Shown piece after piece: positions 1 to 9,151 of a stretch of 64,000 nt of DNA. The stretch's first letter is position 1. Every line of letters begins with the position of its first letter. The position numbers were made by a program, and so were the translations under genes. Source of the stretch: Ohtaekwangia kribbensis (GTDB lineage Bacteria; Bacteroidota; Bacteroidia; Cytophagales; Cyclobacteriaceae); contig NZ_JBHTKA010000016.1 in NCBI RefSeq assembly GCF_042676245.1, forward strand, positions 467,683-531,682, written 5' to 3'. Below the pieces are notes generated by a model. The model was not told the origin of the DNA. It worked only from the letters and a program-made list of their open reading frames with translations, and searched no databases.

Positions 1-2147
1 CTTTCAACGAAGGTGCCGCCTATAAAACACGTAAAGGAGAATTGATCTTCGGTGGTGCCAATGGTTTTAATCTTTTCAAACCGGAAGATATAGTACTCAA
101 TGACAAGAAGCCGGTAGTACGTTTTACCGGTTTACAGATTTTCAATAAAGAAGTAAAGATAGGCGAGAAGGTAAAGGGCAGTGTTATACTGGATAAGTCG
201 ATAACGCTCACGCCCGGGATCAGGCTTGCACACAGCGATAATGTTTTCTCGATCGAGTTCACTTCGCTTAATTATTTTCTTCCGGAGAAGAGCCGGTATA
301 AATATAAACTTGAAGGCTTTAATAAAGAGTGGCTTGCCACCGATGGTAACTCCAGGCGCGTAACCTTTACCAACCTCGATCCGGGTGAATATACCCTTCG
401 CGTAAAAGCTTCCAATAACGATGGTATATGGAATGACGAAGGCACTTCGATGAAAATTGTTATACTGCCCCCGTTCTGGAAAACGAAGACAGCTTTTGTA
501 CTTTATATATTCCTGGTGATGGCGGCACTGCTGGTAACGCGTAAACTGATTCAGCAACGCGAGCGTCTCAAATTCATTATTGAGCAGGAACGACAAGAGG
601 CACAACGCATGCACGAGCTTGATATGATGAAGCTTCGGTTTTTTACCAACGTTAGTCATGAGTTTCGCACACCGCTTACCTTAATACTTGCCCCCGTAGA
701 AAAACTGATGAAAGCTGCCAGCGAAGAGCAGCGCACACAATTTCAATTGATCCACCGCAATGCAAGACGACTGCTTAACCTGGTCAATCAACTGCTCGAT
801 TTCCGAAAGCTCGAAGTGCAGGAAATAAAATTCAATCCATCGGAAGGCGACATCGTACGGTTTATCCGCGAGACTACATTTTCGTTCTCGGATATGTCGG
901 AGAAGAAAGATGTCTCACTGGATTTCAAAACTTCGGTAGATTCCCTCGAAACTATTTTTGATCGGGATAAGCTCGAAAAGATCTTGTTCAACCTCTTGTC
1001 CAATGCATTCAAATTTACTCCCGGTAATGGAAATATAACGGTAACTATAAACGAGGTGCATGGTGAAGAAGGCAAGTGGCTGGAGATACGCGTAACGGAT
1101 ACCGGTATAGGTATACCGCTGGATCAGCAGGAAAAGATATTCGAACGGTTCTTTCAGCACGATCTCCCCGGAAGCATGGTAAACCAGGGCAGCGGTATAG
1201 GACTGTCTATTACAAAAGAGTTTATACGTATACATGGCGGTAACATTACTGTAACCAGCGAACCCGGAAAAGGAAGTTGTTTTACTGTAACTATACCGGT
1301 AAAGGATGTTACTGCACATGAAGTTCCTGCAGCACTGGAAGAAGCTGAGATACCCGAATGGGAGGCGGAACTTCAATCGGATAAACCTAGCATTTTGCTG
1401 ATTGAAGACAACGAAGATTTCCGTTTCTACCTGAAGGATAATTTACGACTGCACTATAAAATTATAGAGGCGCGTAATGGTAAAGAAGGTTGGAATCAGG
1501 CTTTGTCCACATTGCCCGACCTGATTGTAAGTGATGTGATGATGCCGGAGATGAACGGAATTGAACTTTGTAAAAAGATTAAAAACGATCCGCGGGTGTC
1601 GCATATACCGGTAATTCTGCTTACCGCGCGCACCGCAGAAGAACAGAAGATGGAAGGTTTTGAATCCGGAGCAGATGATTACATCACCAAGCCTTTCAAC
1701 TTTGAGATATTGCAATCGCGGGTTCGTAACCTCATTCATCAGCGCGAAGCATTCCAGAAAGACTTCCGCAGGCAGATCGAAGTAAAGGCCAGCGATGTAA
1801 ACATTACGTCTCTGGATGAAAAACTTATTCAGCGCGCCATCAAATGCGTAGAAGACAATATTTCCGACACCGCCTTTTCTGTTGAGACACTAAGTCACGA
1901 GCTCGGCATGAGTCGGGTACACCTCTACAAGAAACTGTTGGCGCTAACGGGCAAGAGTCCGATCGAATTTATCCGCGTCATTCGCCTGCAGCAAGCCGCA
2001 CAGTTACTGGAGAAAAGTCAACTCACCGTATCGGAAGTAGCCTATAAAGTTGGCTTCAACAATCCTAAATACTTTACCAAGTACTTTAAGGAAGAGTATA
2101 AAATGCTGCCATCTGCCTACGCTGTCTCCAAGCGATCGAAGGAGTAG
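1..2147 (+). CDS. Hybrid two-component system (HTCS) sensor/regulator, 5' truncated by window edge
   Basis: The reading frame is open from base 3, so the gene starts left of the window and 714 codons are visible. HTCS proteins sense oligosaccharides in the periplasm and switch on polysaccharide utilisation genes. In order I see the end of the periplasmic propeller (GGANGFNLFKPEDI), a Y_Y_Y domain (about residues 75-160), one membrane helix (about 165-183), a HisKA domain with NVSHEFRTPL (His at residue 219), an ATPase domain with DTGIGIP and GSGIGLSI, a receiver domain with SDVMMP (phospho-Asp at residue 511), and a C-terminal AraC-type DNA-binding domain. The TTG at 42 lies inside the propeller and is not a start. 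Its target is unknown: the next gene is a PKS, and the nearest susC lacking FecI/FecR lies 8.6 kb downstream. The missing half may belong to a PUL outside the window. Confidence 0.95.
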   Translation, partial: FNEGAAYKTRKGELIFGGANGFNLFKPEDIVLNDKKPVVRFTGLQIFNKEVKIGEKVKGSVILDKSITLTPGIRLAHSDNVFSIEFTSLNYFLPEKSRYKYKLEGFNKEWLATDGNSRRVTFTNLDPGEYTLRVKASNNDGIWNDEGTSMKIVILPPFWKTKTAFVLYIFLVMAALLVTRKLIQQRERLKFIIEQERQEAQRMHELDMMKLRFFTNVSHEFRTPLTLILAPVEKLMKAASEEQRTQFQLIHRNARRLLNLVNQLLDFRKLEVQEIKFNPSEGDIVRFIRETTFSFSDMSEKKDVSLDFKTSVDSLETIFDRDKLEKILFNLLSNAFKFTPGNGNITVTINEVHGEEGKWLEIRVTDTGIGIPLDQQEKIFERFFQHDLPGSMVNQGSGIGLSITKEFIRIHGGNITVTSEPGKGSCFTVTIPVKDVTAHEVPAALEEAEIPEWEAELQSDKPSILLIEDNEDFRFYLKDNLRLHYKIIEARNGKEGWNQALSTLPDLIVSDVMMPEMNGIELCKKIKNDPRVSHIPVILLTARTAEEQKMEGFESGADDYITKPFNFEILQSRVRNLIHQREAFQKDFRRQIEVKASDVNITSLDEKLIQRAIKCVEDNISDTAFSVETLSHELGMSRVHLYKKLLALTGKSPIEFIRVIRLQQAAQLLEKSQLTVSEVAYKVGFNNPKYFTKYFKEEYKMLPSAYAVSKRSKE

Positions 2148-2495
2148 ATATACTGATATACTTTTGCTCTTCAGTAAATTTACTAGGAAGAAGAAGTCTG
2201 TCGGGTAGGGTATGACTGAACGCCAAGTAACCTCATGTACGAAAAACGCGAATGTAAGATTATACAGGAAAACAGATTTTAGTGGTATATCTATACCATT
2301 CTCATTCTATACCTTATAACGATGAAATCATACTATGTGCCTACGTACGCGGTTGAGACAGTGTAACTTTTCTATAATGCTTTTTTAGAAAACGATTTCA
2401 TTTAAAACATTTTTAAGGTAAGCTTTTGCCATTTATTGAACGGTCTATAATAAATGGGTTGGGTAGCTTTGTTCAAACACCCAAATAACAGTTTT
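2148..2495. other. Intergenic region before the PKS gene
   Basis: No gene is visible in these 348 bases and there is no convincing terminator for the HTCS gene; the only fold seen is a 6-bp stem TACTGA/TCAGTA near 2150-2177. An octamer TAGCTTTG at 2464-2471 fits the Bacteroidota -7 consensus TAnnTTTG, but the nearest upstream TTG (2436-2438) is 25 bases away, a little far. If it is used, transcription would start downstream of the ATG at 2454, favouring the ATG at 2496 as the PKS start. Confidence 0.4.
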
Positions 2496-5400
2496 ATGAA
2501 ATCTTCAAGCACCCCACACAGCGAGGATTCGATCGCTATCATTGGAATGTCATGCCGTTTCCCGAATTCAAACTCACTCGATGAATTTTGGGAGTTACTA
2601 AAAAATGGAAAAGATACTATTGCCGAAATTCCCAAAGAGCGCTGGGATGCAGACCGATATTACGATCCGGATCCACAGGCTACGCGCAAAACGCATCAGC
2701 GTCACGCATCACTGTTGAGCAATATCCACGATTTTGATCCACTGTTCTTTAATATATCTCCGGCGGAAGCAAGCGAGATGAGCCCGTCTCAAAAACTGAT
2801 GATGGAGCTGGCGTGGGAAGCGATTGAAAACTCTTCATTACCCTATAACGATGCGAAGGGTAAAAATGTAGGTGTGTTTGTGGGCAATATATGGACAGAC
2901 TTTGAACATTACCGTAAAGCCAAGAATGCAAAAGCAACGTTGCACTCGGCTGTGGGGATGTCATCTAACGTAGTGGCTAACCGCGTGTCGTTTGCCATGG
3001 GTTTTACCGGTCCGAGTCTTGTTATCGACACCGGGTGTTCTGCATCACTTGTAGCGTTGCATATGGCGTGTCAAAGCTTGCTCCATGACGAATCAACGAT
3101 GAGCATTGTGGGGGGTATCAATCATATACTGGATCCGGATAAATATATAGAGCTTACACAGTTCGGTGGCCTTTCTGTAAAAGGAAAGTGCAGCACGTTT
3201 GATGTGGATGCAGATGGTTTCGTACGCGGTGAAGGCGGGGGTGTATTGCTGTTGAAGAAACTATCGGAAGCCGAACGTGACGGTAATAAAATATATGCAG
3301 TGATTCGTGGATCGGCTGTAAACAACAACGGCTTTAACGATACGTTGCCGGCCACCAGCACCGAAGGACAGATATCACTTTTCGAAAAAGTATATACCAG
3401 TGCAGGTATCGATCCGCACGATGTTCATTACCTGGAAGCACACGGTACCGGTACTAAACTTGGTGACCCGAACGAAGCAATAGCCATTGGTGAATTTTTT
3501 GGCAAAGGCAGAACAGGCAAAAGCCTGCGTATCGGTTCTGTAAAAACAAATATAGGACATACCGAAGCTACGGCCGGTATAGCTGGTCTTATCAAAGTGG
3601 TGTTGGCGATGCAGCATAAAGTGCTTCCTCCAAACCTGAACTTTAACAATCCCAATCCAAATATACCTTTCGAAGAACTTCACCTGGAAGTACAAAAAGA
3701 TTTATCATCATGGCCTGTTAACAATGGCGAAACATTTAAAGCCGGTGTTAACTCGTTTGGCTGGGGTGGTACAAACGCTCACGTGGCGCTTGAAGAATAT
3801 CGCGCTCCCCGTACAGAGTCAGTTATACCAGCCAATAGTTCAGAAGTATATGCATTGCCGCTATCGGCCAAATCATCGCAGGCATTGAAAGATTATGCAC
3901 GTGCCTATGCAAAATCAATTGAACTTGGTGACGAAGATAATTTCAAGGCTATATGTGTAGCCGCATCGATTCGTAAGCCGGAATTTGATCATCGTATACT
4001 CTTTACAGCAAGCACGCGTGAGCAGATGCTGGCAAGTCTCAAAAACTTTTTTGAAGACGAAGCAGAGGCAACACCCTGCATGCCACTGACTGAAAAAGCA
4101 AAAGTTGTTTTTGTATTCCCGGGTCAGGGTGCGCAATGGCTGGGCATGGGCCGTGAGTTGCTGGTAAAAGAGAAAGTATTCAGAGATACTATATTGGCGC
4201 TGGATGCTGCGTATCGTCCCTATACCGATTGGTCGCTGGTAGATCAGATCAACGCTACACCGGAGACTGATCGTTTGAAAGAGATCAACGTGATTCAGCC
4301 CGCTATATGTGCGATGCAGATAGCTCTTGCCAAACTTTGGATGTCGTGGGGTATACAACCACAAGCTGTAGTAGGACACAGCATGGGCGAAGTTGCAGCT
4401 GCCTATATTTCAGGCGCTATAAAAATGGAAGATGCAGCACGCATCATCTGCGAACGCAGCCGCCTGATGAAAACCGTAAGCGGTAAAGGTGGTGCGATGG
4501 CCGTAACAGAACTAAGCCGTGAAGAAGCAGAGAAAGTTGCTGCTAACTATGGCGGTAAACTTTCTGTAGCCGTTAACAACAGCTATAAATCTACAGTACT
4601 TGCTGGCGATAAAGCTTCTATTGATGAAGTGCTGGCGCAACTGGAGGCAAAAGAATTATTCTGCCGCCTGGTGAAAGTAGATGTAGCATCGCATAGCCCG
4701 CAGATGGATCCGTTGAAAGAACCGCTGCGTAAAGAACTGCAAGGTGTAGTACCGCAGCCGACTGTGATACCTTTTGTATCAACCGTACATAATAAAGTAA
4801 TGCAGGGCACCGACATGGGCGCTGACTACTGGGTTGATAACCTGCGTGGCACTGTACAGTTTGCATCCGTAGTTGAAAATCTGCTGAAGGATGAACACAT
4901 TGTTTTCATTGAAGCAAACCCGCACCCGGTATTGGTAAATGCTGTTACCGAATGTGCAGAGCACGTTCGTAAAAAAGTAATCACCATTGCATCTACACAG
5001 CGAGATAACCCGGAGCTTGATGTGATGTTCAAAAACCTGGGCGACTTATATAGCAAAGGTTACTCTGTAAACTGGAAGACATACTACGGTACGGCTACTG
5101 CTCCGCAAGCACAACTTCCTGCATATCCGTTCCAGCGCGAGCGCTACGAAATAGAAGATCTTTCCAAGGAACTTGATAATGCTAAAGATGTTGTTGCAAA
5201 GTACCCGCTGCTGGGAAGCAAGATCAACCTCGCGAACATAGAAGATATATACTTCTGGGAATCATCCATAAGCTTGAACAAGTTTCCATACCTGCGCGAA
5301 CGGCTCGTACAGGATCGCGTGGAATTGCCGGTGTCATGCTATATTGAAATGGTATTGGAAGCTGTTGCCGAAGTATACAACGATGTTCCGGTACGCGTGG

Positions 5401-7217
5401 AAGACCTCAAGTTTACCCGCAGTCTCAATTTGTCAGACAACTCCCGCGTAGATGTACAGGTTAAACTTGTGATCCGCGAGAATAAACTTGGACAGGTATA
5501 TATCTTCAAAAAAGAAGATCAGGAGTCAGGATGGATACAATTGGCGCAGGGAGGAATTGAGATCACGGAAGAAAGTAAATATGTTCCGGAAATATTTGAG
5601 CAGATTGAATACCATGCACCGGATTATACAGAAGGTGTAAGTTATTATAATTTACTCCGCTCCATCGGATTTAATTTTGGCAAGCATTTTCAACAACTCA
5701 CCGGACTTGATAAAGTTGGTAACAAGCCGTTCCCGAATGTATTGTTCTCCATCAAGGCTGATCCGAACGTACACCTGACATCATCCAAGTATAAAATACA
5801 TCCGGCATTGATGAGCAGTTTCTTCCAGCCTATATACGGACAACTCGTATCCATACTGGAAGAAGGAAATTTACTGGATGTTCGTTTCAGCAATATTGAC
5901 CAGGTAGCGATGCATGCAGCTGTTAATTATAGTCGTGAGTTACGCGGTTTCCTGGTTTTCCACCCGTTGGTAAAACACGAAAGCAATTCAAATGCATGGC
6001 GCTTCACAGCCGATATTACCATCGCTAATTTTGATAACACTCCGGTAATGACAATAACCGGTTTGCAAGGTATAGCAGAGCGCAAAACGCCTAAAGCAAA
6101 CAGCAGTGGTCAGAAAGCAGGAGGCTTTGTATTTCTTGAACACTATGCAACGATCAAAACTGAAAGCGAGAAACAACTTGCGCTGGAACAGATGATCACA
6201 CACCACGTGTCGAAGATCATCAAGATATCCGCCAATCGCATCAAGCATACCATGACCTTTAAAGGAATGGGACTCGATTCACTGATGGCTGTGCAATTAA
6301 GAAATCTTCTTGAAAAAGAACTGGCTATCAAATTAACCGTTGGTTTGTTCTGGTCGCACCCGAGTATACAGGAGTATGCCGCATACCTGAAAGATATACT
6401 TACGGCACAGAATCACGGCACTACCGTAGCCGTGCAGCCCGCGGTTGATAAAGTTGTTAACTGGTTCACGATTCCGAAGGCAAACCCGAATGCTTCATTC
6501 CGCGTATTCTGTTTCCATGATGCAGGCGGAAGCGCTTCACTCTTCAACGGTTGGGAAAACCTTTTGGACAATGCCACCACTGAACTGGTACTGGTTGAAA
6601 TGCCGGGAAGAGGAAGAAGAATGGAGGAAACGCCATACGTGGATTTCCAAACATTCATGCGTGACATTATGCCGTCTATCATTCCGATGCTGAATAAACC
6701 CTATATATTTCTGGGACACAGCATGGGTGGTATGGTTGCTTACGAAATTGTACGCGAGCTGCGCAGAAGAAAACTGGCTTTGCCGGAAACGCTATACATC
6801 TCTTCAACGTCTGGGTTAGGCGCGTACGAGAAAAAACAGGTGGACTACACATTGTCTGATGATGAACTTGTACAGATGTATCCGCACCTGGCATTGAGCA
6901 ATGTTGGTGATGTGGAGATCCAGAGTCTCATGATCAACATTCTGCGGGCCGATCTTCAGTTCCTGTATCACTACGAGTTCATCACGGAAGAGCCGTTGAA
7001 CATACCAATCATTGCCATCCACGGATCAGAGGATGAACGTGTAAAACGTAACCAGATCGAGCAGTGGGAAAAAGAGACAGCAGTATCTTTCAATTTGATC
7101 TCACGCACCGGTGGACACCGCTATATCGAGCATGACGGTGCATTTGTTGCCCAGCTTGTGCAAGACAATATCTATAACAGAATGGTAACGCACCAGCCGG
7201 CCAAGACTCTTTTGTAA
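2496..7217 (+). CDS. Type I polyketide synthase, KS-AT-(degenerate DH)-ACP-TE
   Basis: A 1573-residue modular or iterative PKS. The ATG at 2496 was preferred to the one at 2454 because the KS begins (IAIIGMSCRFP) shortly after it. The KS (residues about 12-440) has active-site Cys181 in DTGCSAS, His316 in EAHGTGT and His355 in NIGHTEA. The acyltransferase (about 540-860) has Ser629 in GHSMGE and VASH around His733, which does not settle malonyl versus methylmalonyl use. Residues about 900-1230 have the double-hotdog dehydratase fold, but the catalytic His position is Arg936 (PYLRERLVQDRVELP) and the catalytic Asp position is Ser1107 (HPALMSSFFQ), so it is probably inactive. The ACP carries Ser1262 in GLDSL. 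The thioesterase has Ser1409 in GHSMGG and His1541 in GGHRY. No KR, ER or MT domain is present. The product is unknown; the layout loosely recalls non-reducing PKSs. Confidence 0.93.
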   Translation: MKSSSTPHSEDSIAIIGMSCRFPNSNSLDEFWELLKNGKDTIAEIPKERWDADRYYDPDPQATRKTHQRHASLLSNIHDFDPLFFNISPAEASEMSPSQKLMMELAWEAIENSSLPYNDAKGKNVGVFVGNIWTDFEHYRKAKNAKATLHSAVGMSSNVVANRVSFAMGFTGPSLVIDTGCSASLVALHMACQSLLHDESTMSIVGGINHILDPDKYIELTQFGGLSVKGKCSTFDVDADGFVRGEGGGVLLLKKLSEAERDGNKIYAVIRGSAVNNNGFNDTLPATSTEGQISLFEKVYTSAGIDPHDVHYLEAHGTGTKLGDPNEAIAIGEFFGKGRTGKSLRIGSVKTNIGHTEATAGIAGLIKVVLAMQHKVLPPNLNFNNPNPNIPFEELHLEVQKDLSSWPVNNGETFKAGVNSFGWGGTNAHVALEEYRAPRTESVIPANSSEVYALPLSAKSSQALKDYARAYAKSIELGDEDNFKAICVAASIRKPEFDHRILFTASTREQMLASLKNFFEDEAEATPCMPLTEKAKVVFVFPGQGAQWLGMGRELLVKEKVFRDTILALDAAYRPYTDWSLVDQINATPETDRLKEINVIQPAICAMQIALAKLWMSWGIQPQAVVGHSMGEVAAAYISGAIKMEDAARIICERSRLMKTVSGKGGAMAVTELSREEAEKVAANYGGKLSVAVNNSYKSTVLAGDKASIDEVLAQLEAKELFCRLVKVDVASHSPQMDPLKEPLRKELQGVVPQPTVIPFVSTVHNKVMQGTDMGADYWVDNLRGTVQFASVVENLLKDEHIVFIEANPHPVLVNAVTECAEHVRKKVITIASTQRDNPELDVMFKNLGDLYSKGYSVNWKTYYGTATAPQAQLPAYPFQRERYEIEDLSKELDNAKDVVAKYPLLGSKINLANIEDIYFWESSISLNKFPYLRERLVQDRVELPVSCYIEMVLEAVAEVYNDVPVRVEDLKFTRSLNLSDNSRVDVQVKLVIRENKLGQVYIFKKEDQESGWIQLAQGGIEITEESKYVPEIFEQIEYHAPDYTEGVSYYNLLRSIGFNFGKHFQQLTGLDKVGNKPFPNVLFSIKADPNVHLTSSKYKIHPALMSSFFQPIYGQLVSILEEGNLLDVRFSNIDQVAMHAAVNYSRELRGFLVFHPLVKHESNSNAWRFTADITIANFDNTPVMTITGLQGIAERKTPKANSSGQKAGGFVFLEHYATIKTESEKQLALEQMITHHVSKIIKISANRIKHTMTFKGMGLDSLMAVQLRNLLEKELAIKLTVGLFWSHPSIQEYAAYLKDILTAQNHGTTVAVQPAVDKVVNWFTIPKANPNASFRVFCFHDAGGSASLFNGWENLLDNATTELVLVEMPGRGRRMEETPYVDFQTFMRDIMPSIIPMLNKPYIFLGHSMGGMVAYEIVRELRRRKLALPETLYISSTSGLGAYEKKQVDYTLSDDELVQMYPHLALSNVGDVEIQSLMINILRADLQFLYHYEFITEEPLNIPIIAIHGSEDERVKRNQIEQWEKETAVSFNLISRTGGHRYIEHDGAFVAQLVQDNIYNRMVTHQPAKTLL

Positions 7218-7237
7218 TCAGCAATCAATAGTTTTTT

Positions 7238-7283
7238 ATACCAATATACGTGCAGCATATATAGCCTGCACGTATATTGGTAT
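7238..7283. promoter_or_regulatory. Strong hairpin between the PKS and lipocalin-like genes
   Basis: A perfect inverted repeat: ACCAATATACGTGCA (7240-7254) pairs with TGCACGTATATTGGT (7267-7281), extended by two base pairs outward, with a 12-base loop. A run of six T precedes it, but only a broken T stretch follows (ATTGTTATTTT), so it may act as a weak terminator, an attenuator or an mRNA-processing element. The lipocalin-like gene starts 33 bases later. Confidence 0.75.
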
Positions 7284-7316
7284 TGTTATTTTCGGAACTC
7301 ATAAAACGTATACATC

Positions 7317-7727
7317 ATGAAAGAATCAGTTAAGGATAAAATTATAGGAACGTGGAAGCTTGTTTCGTGGAAATATATGGATGGTGATAAGGAGCCTGCG
7401 GATTTCTTTGGTGAAAATCCAAAAGGTATACTTACATATGATAAGAGCGGCTATATGAATGCACAGTTGATGAAAAGCGGTCGGAGTAATTTCAATGTGG
7501 AATCAATGACAGGTGGCACGACCGAAGAAATAAAAAATGCGTACCTGAGCTATGCAGCTTACTGGGGAAAGTACTATGAGCGAACGCCAGGTGAACTGGT
7601 GCATGAGGTAGAAGGAAGTCTTTTTCCGAATTGGGTTGGTCACGATGAAATTCGATATGCACAGATTGATGGAGATACGCTCGTGTTAAGTATACCTCCA
7701 TTTCGGGTTACGTGGAAACGCGCATAA
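7317..7727 (+). CDS. Lipocalin-like domain protein
   Basis: A 136-residue cytoplasmic protein without a signal peptide. The opening IIGTWKLVSWKYMDGD and the later PKGILTYDKSGYMNAQLM are the signature of the lipocalin-like family often found beside secondary-metabolite genes. Family members are small beta-barrels thought to bind hydrophobic ligands; some act as cyclases or isomerases on polyketide-type substrates. It follows the PKS by 99 bases on the same strand, so a role in shaping or carrying the PKS product is plausible. That is inference from position; no catalytic residue can be assigned from sequence alone. Confidence 0.8.
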   Translation: MKESVKDKIIGTWKLVSWKYMDGDKEPADFFGENPKGILTYDKSGYMNAQLMKSGRSNFNVESMTGGTTEEIKNAYLSYAAYWGKYYERTPGELVHEVEGSLFPNWVGHDEIRYAQIDGDTLVLSIPPFRVTWKRA

Positions 7728-7782
7728 AAAAATCTCCGAAAATCTTCTGCTCCAACACAGGATTTTCAGAGATATATTTTTT
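7725..7782. terminator. Bidirectional terminator between convergent genes
   Basis: The stem ATCTCCGAAAATC (7732-7744) pairs with GATTTTCAGAGAT (7761-7773) with one mismatch. A run of seven A lies on the left and a T run on the right, so it can stop transcription of the lipocalin-like gene and of the minus-strand gene facing it. Confidence 0.8.
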
Positions 7783-7792
7783 AAGCTTAAAG

Positions 7793-8215
7793 TTATTTTG
7801 CTACAGTTGCCTGTTCTTTTAACCACTTGCGTGCATCAGGCTCCGAATTGAAAATAGCCACGGTATAAACACCTTTTGTAGCTTTTGTGAAACCTTGCAG
7901 TGAAAGCTGGGTAAATATATTGTCAGACATGATCACTGCCATATCTGTGAGTCCTTCTTTTGCTGCGCGTGGGTTCCAGTCTGTCTGATACCACTCGTTG
8001 GCAGCTTGCCATGGACCTGATACTTTACGGTTATCAACCAATACTCTACTGCATTTCACTTCTTTGATAATTTTAAGTAATTCTTCTGAGCCTGCCTTTA
8101 CTTGATCTACCGTAAGGAAGCCGTTCCAATCAACATAGATAATGTCGGTGTCCCTTTCGTGGGTAATGGTAACGTAGATCTCTTTACCGTTAGGCCGCTT
8201 AAATTCTCTTTTCAT
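7793..8215 (-). CDS. STAS/SpoIIAA-like small protein (paralogue 1)
   Basis: A 140-residue soluble protein with no signal peptide. The pattern (IIYVDWNGFLTVDQV, then VLVDNRKVSG, then a Trp-rich helix, then MSDNIFTQLSLQGF) matches two other small proteins in this window, at 33219 and 33810, and resembles STAS/SpoIIAA-fold proteins common in Bacteroidota. STAS domains are usually protein-interaction or small-ligand modules; this branch has no assigned function that I know of. It is transcribed alone, convergent to the lipocalin-like gene and divergent from the phosphopantetheinyl transferase gene. Fold assignment is moderate; the paralogy is seen directly. Confidence 0.7.
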   Translation of the reverse strand: MKREFKRPNGKEIYVTITHERDTDIIYVDWNGFLTVDQVKAGSEELLKIIKEVKCSRVLVDNRKVSGPWQAANEWYQTDWNPRAAKEGLTDMAVIMSDNIFTQLSLQGFTKATKGVYTVAIFNSEPDARKWLKEQATVAK

Positions 8216-8483
8216 AATTTTTAAAACTTTTAATAGTGTTGAATGTATTTACAAGTTGGGGTATTGTGGGAATATATACCTGGTTTAAATATTGAAAATG
8301 TTACACTCACAAAATAATAATGTTATGATTGTTGGTTCGCGTTTTTATGTAATTCAACTTCAATCTGAAAATACAACGGTAAGGCTATACTAGATTGAAG
8401 ACAATTTCCGTATTGCCGGCTTACCGCTATTACGGTTTTTTAAAGAGATCAAGTATATTTATTACATACAGCCCCCATGTAGT

Positions 8484-9116
8484 ATGGTTAAGGTTCTGAT
8501 TTCGACAGCATCGGAGATCGCAAAGACAACAGATTTACAATCTGTGAGTAATAAATTAAATATACATTTTTTGAATGATGATGACTACCTCTTTCCTGAC
8601 AAAATGTTTATCAGCACTATAGGACGTTTAATGTTGCAACGCTTATTTATAGAAGCAAATATAGATGCAGCCGTGTTACAAACTTTACATCGCGGTCCCT
8701 ATGGTAAATGGCAGCTGTCTGCTCCGGTAGATTTCAATGTGTCTCATGCAGATGATAAGATTGTCGCTGTATTTTCAGATGAAGGTGTTGTCGGTGTTGA
8801 TATCGAGAAAGTACGAGACTTTGCATGGCAAGAGTATAAAGAAAGTTTTTCGCTTGCCGAGTGGACAACTATTTATACTGCAGTATCTCCAGAGGAAATA
8901 TTTTTTGATTTGTGGACAAAGAAGGAGAGTATTCTGAAAGCGTATGGGTATGGCTTACAGGTGCCTCTTGCGCAAGTGAGTATTGAGAATACTTTTGGAC
9001 AAGTCGAAAGCTCCTCCATGACCGGTTACTTTCATGAAGTAAAGATACCGGGCTATAAATGCCATGTGTGTACGCAACAACAGACACACCTTCAATCAGA
9101 TGTATTTGTGCTTTAA
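8484..9116 (+). CDS. 4'-phosphopantetheinyl transferase, Sfp type
   Basis: A 210-residue enzyme that moves phosphopantetheine from CoA to a conserved Ser of carrier proteins. Visible family motifs are VDFNVSHADDKIVAVFS (substrate-binding start of the first half), GVDIEKV (metal-binding D-x-E) and LWTKKESILKAYG (the W-x-x-K-E-S motif). Length is normal for the Sfp group. It is the only phosphopantetheinyl transferase in the window and lies 1.27 kb past a PKS with an ACP, so it is the natural candidate for activating Ser1262 of that ACP. It is monocistronic here; the 268-base gap upstream shows no consensus promoter I could defend. Confidence 0.92.
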   Translation: MVKVLISTASEIAKTTDLQSVSNKLNIHFLNDDDYLFPDKMFISTIGRLMLQRLFIEANIDAAVLQTLHRGPYGKWQLSAPVDFNVSHADDKIVAVFSDEGVVGVDIEKVRDFAWQEYKESFSLAEWTTIYTAVSPEEIFFDLWTKKESILKAYGYGLQVPLAQVSIENTFGQVESSSMTGYFHEVKIPGYKCHVCTQQQTHLQSDVFVL

Positions 9117-9151
9117 CAAATATTGAAGGAGATTATATATAATAGAGACCA

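Noticed and set aside
2343..2382. TTGAGA ... TATAAT pair resembling a sigma-70 promoter before the PKS
   Set aside because: The spacer is only 14 bases, and Bacteroidota promoters normally follow TTG / TAnnTTTG rather than the enterobacterial consensus.
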